A DNA stretch of 6,446 bases from positions 1 to 6,446 of the forward strand of contig DATEMK010000274.1 of assembly GCA_035275625.1 (NCBI GenBank), read 5' to 3'. Below are positions 1 to 4,824 of the stretch, one piece after another. Both the position numbers and the translations under genes were made by a program. Position 1 is the stretch's first letter. Each line of letters starts with the position of its first letter. The DNA comes from DATEMK01 sp035275625. Lineage in GTDB: Bacteria > Bacteroidota > Bacteroidia > AKYH767-A > OLB10. A model generated the notes under the pieces. The model saw nothing but the letters and a program-made list of their open reading frames with translations. It made no database searches and was not told the origin of the DNA.

Positions 1-234
1 ATTAATCAAATTTCTAATTCTCAATCCTCAATTTTAATTTATCCTAATCCAACAAATGCAGTTTTGAGTTTATCACTAAATCATGAAGAAAATATCGCTG
101 TCACTAATTTACTTGGCGAAATTGTTTTGCAGAAAACTACCGAAGGAAAAGTTGAGTTGGATGTTTCGTTCCTTTCAGCAGGGATTTATTTTATAAAGGC
201 AGGAAATGAAGTGAGAAAGTTTGTGAAAGAATAA
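1..234 (+). CDS. T9SS type A sorting domain protein, 3' end only
   Basis: This is the last 77 codons of a gene that begins before the window; the frame is open from base 1 to a TAA stop at 232-234. The visible part is almost entirely a type A C-terminal sorting domain. It has IYPNP near residue 13, a central NLLGEIVLQK strand and turn near residues 36-45, LDVSFLSAGIYFIK near residues 53-66, and a basic last strand ending VRKFVKE. In Bacteroidota this domain directs a folded periplasmic protein through the type IX secretion system and is normally cleaved at the cell surface. The functional part of the protein lies outside the window, so the substrate or activity cannot be stated. The tail resembles that of the gene at 1534-2784, which also has LDVSFLS followed by GIY. 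The sorting-domain call is firm. Confidence 0.9.
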   Translation: MNQISNSQSSILIYPNPTNAVLSLSLNHEENIAVTNLLGEIVLQKTTEGKVELDVSFLSAGIYFIKAGNEVRKFVKE

Positions 235-289
235 AAACTTAATCGTGTGCGTGGTATGGGTATTCCGATAACATCCAGATTAAAAGAAA

Positions 290-392
290 TAAAAAAAAGA
301 AGGGCTTTGATAGGTAAACATCCCGACATGTCGGGACTAATAAACAGTGCAGGTAAACGACCAGTTGTGGTTCTAAACCCTTCTTTTTTTTA
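290..392. repeat. Long inverted repeat inside repeat copy 1
   Basis: The left arm at 290-304 (T, eight A, GAAGGG) is the exact reverse complement of the right arm at 378-392 (CCCTTC, eight T, A), giving 15 paired bases. One bulged C at 305 lets TTT 306-308 pair with AAA 375-377 as well. The loop of roughly 65-70 nt holds a second palindrome at 321-336. The arm ending in a T run could act as a terminator for the upstream gene. Copy 2 has an equivalent arm pair at 2861-2872 and 2891-2902. Confidence 0.85.
321..336. repeat. TCCCGACATGTCGGGA palindrome
   Basis: This is a perfect 16-bp self-complementary sequence in the loop of the larger inverted repeat. It shares the TCCCG...CGGGA frame with the palindromes at 1472-1489 and 2840-2857, but its central bases differ. 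From general knowledge, palindromes of this type are frequent between genes in Bacteroidota. No function is assigned. Confidence 0.85.
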
Positions 393-414
393 CTTCGTTA
401 TGCACAGGCTTGCT

Positions 415-433
415 CATCCGCCTCAGGCGGATG
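415..433. repeat. CATCCGCC-TCA-GGCGGATG hairpin
   Basis: Eight perfect base pairs close a 3-nt TCA loop, in the right half of repeat copy 1. The matching place in copy 2 (about 2927-2943) keeps the TCA loop and most of the stem but has a T:T mismatch at 2931/2939. This supports a conserved hairpin position with a drifting sequence. Confidence 0.8.
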
Positions 434-504
434 CCCTCCCTTCTTCGTTCTCAGCCATTTTAACGCTTCGAATGAACAGTGTTGTTAATTTAAATACTAA
501 TACG

Positions 505-1452
505 ATGAACAAACAAATTTACTTAATCTTTTTCTTGTTGGGTTGTAAAATTTGTGAAGCACAGAACCTTATTCCTAATTCTGATTTTGAGCAATATACT
601 TCATGCCCTACAAACTACAGCCAGTTAAATTTGTGTTCGCCCTGGTTTGACCCGTTGAATTTATCCGGCTCTGCTGATTATTATAATTCTTGTGCAACTT
701 TTGCTTATGTCAGTGTACCAAATAATGCGCTGGGATTTCAACAAGCTCATAGCGGTGTGGCGTATAGCGGCATTTATCTCTCACAAACCATAGGCACCAA
801 TATTCGGGAATACATTGAGGTTCAATTAACATCTCCACTTTTAACAGATTCATGCTATCATTTAGAAATGTACGTCAACCTGGGGGATAATTGTAAATAT
901 ACAACTGATGTAATAGGTATTTATTTCTCGAATACCGCAATACAAAATGTTGGTAGTTATGCACCATTGCCTTTTAATCCGCAAGTTAATAATGCCGTTG
1001 GAAATGTTTTTGATACTTTAAACTGGACATTAGTAGTTGGTAATTATACTGCAATTGGTGGTGAAAATTATTTGGTTATAGGCAATTTTAAAAATGATGC
1101 GACTACCTTCTATAGCATTGTTGATAGTACTGCTGCTCCGCGAATATATTGTTTTATTGATGATGTCTCTTTGATTAAGATTTCTTCCTGTGCTACCGGA
1201 ATAAATGTAGAAGCAGAAAATAGTCTTGTGAATGTTTATCCGAATCCTATGTCAAACAAACTAAATATTATAAATAGTACCAATATTACCTCTGAAATCA
1301 TTCTCTATGACATTACTTCAAGAAAATTATTGCAACAGAAATTTACAAACACAATTTCATTAAATACAGAGCAGTTTATAAAAGGAATTTACATTTACGA
1401 AGTGAGAAATAAAAGCGGTGTGATTAAGAAAGGAAAGCTTGTGAAAGAGTGA
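505..1452 (+). CDS. Secreted NLIPNSDFE-type domain protein with T9SS type A sorting domain
   Basis: The start at 505 is preferred because it gives a 315-residue protein with a proper signal peptide: basic MNK, hydrophobic IYLIFFLLG, then a cleavage-like CEAQ before NLIPN. The same frame is open upstream to GTG 247 and ATG 472, but that part lies in the intergenic repeat and has no signal-peptide character. Residues 21 to about 228 form one domain opening NLIPNSDFEQYTSCP, with a YNSC motif, GVAYSG, REYIEVQL and an acidic FIDDVSLIK end. This pattern is known in many secreted Bacteroidota proteins, alone or ahead of OmpA-like domains, and probably folds as a jelly-roll; its ligand is unknown. 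Residues about 232-315 are the sorting domain (VYPNP 244-248, GIYIYEV 294-300, basic end). LLGC at 11-14 weakly resembles a lipobox, so a lipoprotein is a less likely alternative. No strong Shine-Dalgarno sequence is visible. Confidence 0.88.
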   Translation: MNKQIYLIFFLLGCKICEAQNLIPNSDFEQYTSCPTNYSQLNLCSPWFDPLNLSGSADYYNSCATFAYVSVPNNALGFQQAHSGVAYSGIYLSQTIGTNIREYIEVQLTSPLLTDSCYHLEMYVNLGDNCKYTTDVIGIYFSNTAIQNVGSYAPLPFNPQVNNAVGNVFDTLNWTLVVGNYTAIGGENYLVIGNFKNDATTFYSIVDSTAAPRIYCFIDDVSLIKISSCATGINVEAENSLVNVYPNPMSNKLNIINSTNITSEIILYDITSRKLLQQKFTNTISLNTEQFIKGIYIYEVRNKSGVIKKGKLVKE

Positions 1453-1471
1453 TAGCGTAAATAAACATGAG

Positions 1472-1489
1472 TCCCGATAGCTATCGGGA
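1472..1489. repeat. TCCCGATAGCTATCGGGA palindrome, possible terminator
   Basis: This is a perfect 18-bp palindrome starting 20 bp after the stop of the upstream gene. As RNA it can form a 7-bp stem with an AGCU loop, extended by a G-U pair at 1471/1490. The downstream sequence is AT-rich (AAAATATTTT) but has no long uninterrupted T run, so intrinsic termination is possible, not shown. It belongs with the palindromes at 321-336 and 2840-2857, but here it stands alone, without the surrounding larger repeat. Confidence 0.8.
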
Positions 1490-1519
1490 TAAAATATTTT
1501 AAATTAATTTGATATATCT

Positions 1520-1524
1520 AAGGA
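1520..1524 (+). promoter_or_regulatory. Shine-Dalgarno-like AAGGA upstream of the M43 homologue
   Basis: AAGGA ends 9 nt before the ATG at 1534 and supports that start. None of the other starts in this window has a comparable site, which fits the generally weak use of Shine-Dalgarno pairing in Bacteroidota. Its role here is inferred from sequence and spacing only. Confidence 0.45.
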
Positions 1525-1533
1525 TTTAACCAC

Positions 1534-2784
1534 ATGAAACAAATATATTTAACTATTGCCCCTTTGCTGTTTATATTATTTACTTGCACTGCTCAAACAG
1601 TACACACATGTGCAACTGATGATTATCAGAATAATTTATTGCAACAAAACGCAGCTTATAAAAACAAATTCGAACTGTTGAACAAACAGGAAAATGCTTT
1701 TATTGAAAGTCATCCGGATTTCAGTTTGCCAACCCCTGTTTATATTCCTGTTGTATTTCATGTTATGTATAATACTGCTGCACAAAATATCCCGATAAGC
1801 AGAATTCTTGCACAAATGGATGTTCTCAATAATGATTTCCAGCGACTGAATGCAGACACGATTAATACTCCTTCAGTATTTGCACAGTGTGCCAATGGTT
1901 CTCAAATACATTTTTGCCTTGCACAGCGCGATCCTGGCGGACAACCCACTACCGGTATTATAACTGTACCTACTCCTGCCAGCTCATTTACAGGAGCTCA
2001 AATTTTTTACCAATCACAGGGAGGCGATCCTATATGGCCAGCAGAGAGTTATTTGAATATATATGTAGGCAATCTTGCAAATGGGGTTCTGGGATTTGCA
2101 CAGTACCCCGGAGGAAATGATACTACTGATGGTGTGGTGGTACATTATGAATGCATTGGAGGACTTAATACACCCGGAACACTTGCTCCATATAATCTGG
2201 GCAGAATTGCTACTCACCAAGTAGGTCATTGGCTCAATTTACAACACTTTGGTACAAATTGCAGTACCCTTGGAACAGGCATTTGTCAACCTCCTCAACA
2301 ATCAATGCCCACAGGATGTCCGGCATTTCCTGAAATTACCTGCAACAATGGTCCAAATGGAAATGAATTTATGAATTTTATGCAGGGAGTTAATGACAGT
2401 TGCATGAATATGTTTCATTACGGACAGATTACCAGAATGAATGCTTGTCTCGCATCTTCAATTTCGTTAAGAAATGCATTAGCTTCTTCACCCGGTTGTT
2501 TACCTGTTGGTATTAATGAAATTAATAATTTGATAAATAGTTGCATTCTTTATCCAAATCCTTCAACTGGTAATATCCAACTAATATTTAAAGCAAAAGA
2601 AAAGAAAAACTTGAAATGCGAAATACTAAATATGATTGGAGAAAAAGCTTTTGAACAAATCCTAACGACATCTGATATAAGGAATACATACAATTTGGAT
2701 GTTTCTTTTCTTTCAAAAGGAATTTATTTGCTTGATATAAATATTGATGGAGAACGAATAGTGAAAAAGATTGTGATAGAATAA
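1534..2784 (+). CDS. Pappalysin-like M43 metalloprotease homologue, probably inactive, T9SS type A cargo
   Basis: The 416-residue product starts with a signal peptide (residues 1-21, ending CTAQ). An M43B catalytic-domain pattern spans about residues 66-310. It includes IPVVFHVMYNTAAQN (71-85), DVLNNDFQRLNADTINTP (96-113), FCLAQRDP (127-134), YLNIYV (173-178), GFAQYPGG (187-194), APYNLGR (218-224), the zinc site, and CMNMF (290-294), the likely Met-turn. The sorting domain follows (YPNP 340-343, LDVSFLSKGIY 388-398). Family members normally read HExxHxxGxxH or HExxHxxNxxH. Here H228, H232 and H238 are present, but residue 229 is Gln (codon CAA), not the Glu that activates water. The usual Asp-rich segment after the zinc site (C..D.V.DTP) is replaced by residues about 243-257 without Asp, and GDMFMNYMD is changed to GNEFMNFMQ. 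The fold is confidently assigned; loss of peptidase activity is inferred. It may bind proteins or peptides instead. Confidence 0.9.
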   Translation: MKQIYLTIAPLLFILFTCTAQTVHTCATDDYQNNLLQQNAAYKNKFELLNKQENAFIESHPDFSLPTPVYIPVVFHVMYNTAAQNIPISRILAQMDVLNNDFQRLNADTINTPSVFAQCANGSQIHFCLAQRDPGGQPTTGIITVPTPASSFTGAQIFYQSQGGDPIWPAESYLNIYVGNLANGVLGFAQYPGGNDTTDGVVVHYECIGGLNTPGTLAPYNLGRIATHQVGHWLNLQHFGTNCSTLGTGICQPPQQSMPTGCPAFPEITCNNGPNGNEFMNFMQGVNDSCMNMFHYGQITRMNACLASSISLRNALASSPGCLPVGINEINNLINSCILYPNPSTGNIQLIFKAKEKKNLKCEILNMIGEKAFEQILTTSDIRNTYNLDVSFLSKGIYLLDINIDGERIVKKIVIE

Positions 2785-2839
2785 ACAGAGTAAATTCGTG
2801 TGCATGGTATGGGTATTCCGATAACAAGATTAAAAGAAA

Positions 2840-2857
2840 TCCCGCAATGCTGCGGGA
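2840..2857. repeat. TCCCGCA-ATGC-TGCGGGA hairpin
   Basis: A perfect 7-bp stem closes an ATGC loop. It has the same outer bases as the palindromes at 321-336 and 1472-1489, with a different core. It lies directly after the conserved left block of repeat copy 2 and outside the A/T-tract inverted repeat, unlike in copy 1. Confidence 0.8.
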
Positions 2858-2860
2858 CAG

Positions 2861-2902
2861 GTAAAAAAAGAAAGGCTACCGCTAAAACCGTTCTTTTTTT
2901 AC
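2861..2902. terminator. A-tract/T-tract inverted repeat, possible terminator
   Basis: The arms 2861-2872 (GT, seven A, GAA) and 2891-2902 (TTC, seven T, AC) pair perfectly over 12 bp. GG 2874-2875 can pair with CC 2888-2889 after one mismatch. The downstream arm is U-rich in the sense of the genes, which would suit termination after the upstream gene, but the stem is mostly A-U. Being part of a repeat, it may simply be an element feature. The structure is seen; the terminator role is inferred. Confidence 0.45.
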
Positions 2903-3035
2903 TTCTCTTGCGGACAAGCGGGCTCATCCCTCCTCAGGTGGGAGGCTCTCCCTTCTTCGTTATGCGAAACTCGTATGCTTCGAATAAAAGACAGTGCTAA
3001 TTCAAACTATCATAAAAAAAATAAACAATAAAAGC

Positions 3036-4622
3036 ATGACGATCAGAATTTTCTCACTTCCAATATTGATGTTTTTATTTATCAATTATTGCAGCGGACA
3101 ACAAGGTGAATGGGTATGGATTCACGGTGACGCTTTCAATAACAGTGGAAATTTCGGGACACAGGGAGTTCCCGCCAGTACAAATAATCCTCCTCCCCTG
3201 TATGAGCCATGCGAATGGACTGATCTGAATGGAAATTTCTGGTTATACGGAGGACTCCGGGCAGGTGCGGGTTGCAATGGTTTTTGTGTGTATAACGACT
3301 TATGGAAGTATGATCCTTTAACAAATGAATGGACTTGGATGAAAGGAACAGGAATTCCCAACGACACCACAGGAGATTATGGTGTTCAGGGTGTGCCTGC
3401 AATAACCAATCAGCCGCCCTGCCGTTCGTGGGGCGCACAATCGTGGGTTGATCTCAGCGGCAATTTATGGATGTTCGGGGGCGAGGACAATAATACTATT
3501 GCACCTTACGGATTCAGTGATCTATGGAAATATGACATTGCCGCAAATATGTGGACCTGGATGAAAGGACCAAACATTCCGGGTCAGTTCGCAGTATATG
3601 GTGTTATGGGAGTGCCCAATATTCTTAATAATCCTCCTTCTTCGGTTGAAAATGCCGCTGCATGGACAAGCAATTCAGGTGATTTGTATCTTTTGGAACA
3701 CTCCTCAAATGCTTTATGGAAATACAATATTGCCTCAAACATGTGGACATGGATAAAGGGCCCCAATCAGCTTCATTTCGGAATTAAGGGTGTTGAGGAT
3801 CCATTAAATAATCCGGGCGGATCAGCATACAGCAGGTGGAAGGATAACAATGGATTCTTTTGGAAGTTTGATGGCGGGGGTATTTTATGGAGATATAATG
3901 ATGCAACAAATAACTGGACATGGATGAGTGGCGATTCTACCTATATACCAGTAAGCAATTACGGAACGAAATGCATTCCCTCACCACAAAATTTACCATG
4001 CGGGCGTAATGAAGGGCGTGCAGTGTGGAAAGATTCTAACGGCAACTTCTGGTTGTTTGGCGGCTATTCATTTTTTGTAGGTGGTGGTTTATCTGATATG
4101 TGGATGTATAATGTTTCTTCAAATCAATGGACATGGGCTGCTGGCGACAGTACATTAAATGCCAATGCAAACTATGGAACTTTAGGAGTTTCAAGCCCGT
4201 CAAATAATCCCGGTTATAAAGAAGGCGCTGTGGGATGGTCAGATAACAATGGTCATTTATATTTATTCGGAGGGTCTGGAATTGGTTCTGGCTGGTACAC
4301 CAATGCACTCTGGAAATTTACTATTGATACATTATGCGCTCCTTTGAGCAATGAGGAAATAACAGACGCAAACCGGGAAGTACAAGTATATCCGAATCCT
4401 GCCACAGGTGAATTAACTATTACTATACACAGGAATAATATTGAGAAAGCAGATTTCATTTTATTCAACGTGCTTGGAGAACAGGTTTTCTCCGAAACAG
4501 AAAATTTTATTAAGGATTCATTTACAAAAAAAATTAATATTACTAATCTCGCTCAGGGAATTTACATTTTACAAATAAATATGGATAGCCGGATAGTAGC
4601 GAGAAAGATAGAAAAGAAATAA
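3036..4622 (+). CDS. Kelch-type beta-propeller protein with T9SS type A sorting domain
   Basis: ATG 3036 gives 528 residues and places a signal peptide directly at the N-terminus (MTIR, hydrophobic IFSLPILMFLFI, then YCSGQ). A GTG at 2994 would add 14 polar or basic residues, starting within the repeat, and is less likely. Residues about 23-430 hold six related units. Each has an N/G-Y-G-x-x-G-V-P...N-x-P linker, a D-x-x-G-N-x-W-L-F-G-G strand pair, a D-L-W-K-Y-D strand and a WTWM strand. The central WxW motifs begin at about residues 26, 99, 173, 237, 294 and 365. The first WVW probably closes the ring with the last blade (NALWKF, about 423-428), giving a six-bladed propeller. Unit 3 lacks the Gly pair (DLYLLEH) and unit 4 is short. 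Residues about 450-528 are the sorting domain (YPNP 452-455, GIYILQI 508-514). Such propellers usually bind glycans or proteins; no enzyme residues are evident. Confidence 0.9.
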   Translation: MTIRIFSLPILMFLFINYCSGQQGEWVWIHGDAFNNSGNFGTQGVPASTNNPPPLYEPCEWTDLNGNFWLYGGLRAGAGCNGFCVYNDLWKYDPLTNEWTWMKGTGIPNDTTGDYGVQGVPAITNQPPCRSWGAQSWVDLSGNLWMFGGEDNNTIAPYGFSDLWKYDIAANMWTWMKGPNIPGQFAVYGVMGVPNILNNPPSSVENAAAWTSNSGDLYLLEHSSNALWKYNIASNMWTWIKGPNQLHFGIKGVEDPLNNPGGSAYSRWKDNNGFFWKFDGGGILWRYNDATNNWTWMSGDSTYIPVSNYGTKCIPSPQNLPCGRNEGRAVWKDSNGNFWLFGGYSFFVGGGLSDMWMYNVSSNQWTWAAGDSTLNANANYGTLGVSSPSNNPGYKEGAVGWSDNNGHLYLFGGSGIGSGWYTNALWKFTIDTLCAPLSNEEITDANREVQVYPNPATGELTITIHRNNIEKADFILFNVLGEQVFSETENFIKDSFTKKINITNLAQGIYILQINMDSRIVARKIEKK

Positions 4623-4646
4623 AAAATAAATTTATGCACCCCACCA

Positions 4647-4675
4647 CCCGCAGGTTGACGCAGTTTCCTGCCGGG
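4647..4675 (+). terminator. Terminator-like hairpin after the kelch gene
   Basis: CCCGCAGG (4647-4654) pairs with CCTGCCGGG (4667-4675) over 8 bp with one bulged C at 4671, around a 12-nt loop. TTTAA follows at once. The GC-rich stem 24 bp after a stop codon suits an intrinsic terminator, but the T run is only three bases, so the call is tentative. Confidence 0.4.
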
Positions 4676-4789
4676 TTTAACTGCTAAGTATTTTCACACT
4701 ATTACATTTTCGTCCCTGAGCTGTTGAGCGATAGCATTACCGGAAGAGACATCAATTAGCTGGTGCATCCTTTTTTCAGCTCGTAACGT

Positions 4790-4820
4790 CTTCAGAATAA
4801 TCAATCCCTAACCTCTGAAG
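4790..4820 (+). promoter_or_regulatory. Inverted repeat abutting the start of the DGGY-repeat gene
   Basis: CTTCAGA (4790-4796) and TCTGAAG (4814-4820) are exact reverse complements around a 17-nt loop. The structure ends 4 nt before the ATG. AGAATAAT also occurs twice in direct orientation, at 4794-4801 and 4819-4826, the second overlapping the start codon. In mRNA this could occlude the initiation region, or in DNA it could be an operator. It may also be chance in AT-rich sequence. Confidence 0.35.
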
Positions 4821-4824
4821 AATA

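Larger units (their letters stand above)
243..481. repeat. Structured intergenic repeat, copy 1
   Basis: This spacer matches 2796-2996 in ordered blocks. The left block (from TCGTGTGC through GGTATGGGTATTCCGATAAC to ATTAAAAGAAAT) is nearly identical in both. Next come an A-tract/T-tract inverted repeat (290-304 with 378-392), a GCTCATCC...CTCAGG hairpin (415-433), CTCCCTTCTTCGTT, and a right end of GCTTCGAAT followed by ACAGTG. Copy 1 is about 38 bp longer than copy 2. It begins about 9 bp after the stop of the upstream gene and ends about 23 bp before the likely start of the next. No protein is encoded, although a frame from a GTG at 247 runs through it by chance into the next gene. It could be a non-autonomous mobile or REP-like element, or a structured 3' UTR or terminator unit. 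The repeat itself is seen directly; its function is unknown. Confidence 0.85.
2796..2996. repeat. Structured intergenic repeat, copy 2
   Basis: This is the second copy of the element at 243-481, in the same orientation relative to the genes. It starts about 11 bp after a sorting-domain gene's stop and ends about 39 bp before the next gene's likely ATG. The left block matches copy 1 almost base for base, from TCGTGTGC to AAAGAAAT apart from one substitution and a short TCC deletion. In this copy the TCCCG palindrome (2840-2857) lies before the A-tract arm rather than inside the loop. The arms are 2861-2872 and 2891-2902, the degenerate GCTCATCC...CTCAGG hairpin is near 2927-2943, and the right end keeps CTCCCTTCTTCGTT, GCTTCGAAT and ACAGTG. 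A 66-codon open frame from GTG 2800 lies inside it; I regard that as non-coding. Confidence 0.85.
4623..4824. other. 202-bp spacer without a gene
   Basis: This spacer has no convincing gene on either strand and does not match the two intergenic repeats in the window. It is richer in GC than the neighbouring spacers in its first part. It holds a terminator-like hairpin at 4647-4675 and an inverted repeat beside the next start codon at 4790-4820. I found no good match to the Bacteroidota promoter pattern (TTG then TAnnTTTG), although the next gene is likely to need its own promoter. Confidence 0.6.

Noticed and set aside
1500..1533. Bacteroidota -7 promoter (TAnnTTTG) upstream of the M43 homologue
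   Set aside because: The best match, TTAATTTG, has a mismatch at a key position and no TTG at the right distance upstream.
1887..2229. Open frames overlapping the M43 homologue on both strands
   Set aside because: The main frame matches the M43 family pattern throughout; the others have no coding features.
2800..3000. A 66-codon open frame starting at GTG 2800
   Set aside because: It lies wholly inside repeat copy 2, runs through its hairpins, has no signal peptide or domain, and its similarity to the extension at 247 is explained by the shared DNA repeat.
3122..4468. Several minus-strand open frames opposite the kelch gene
   Set aside because: They are short, overlap one another, lack any domain pattern, and the plus-strand gene is strongly supported by repeats, signal peptide and sorting domain.
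4634..4768. ATGCACC (4634-4640) and GGTGCAT (4762-4768) as terminal inverted repeats of a small element
   Set aside because: Seven bases about 120 bp apart are easily found by chance, there is no clear target duplication, and no second copy is present in the window.
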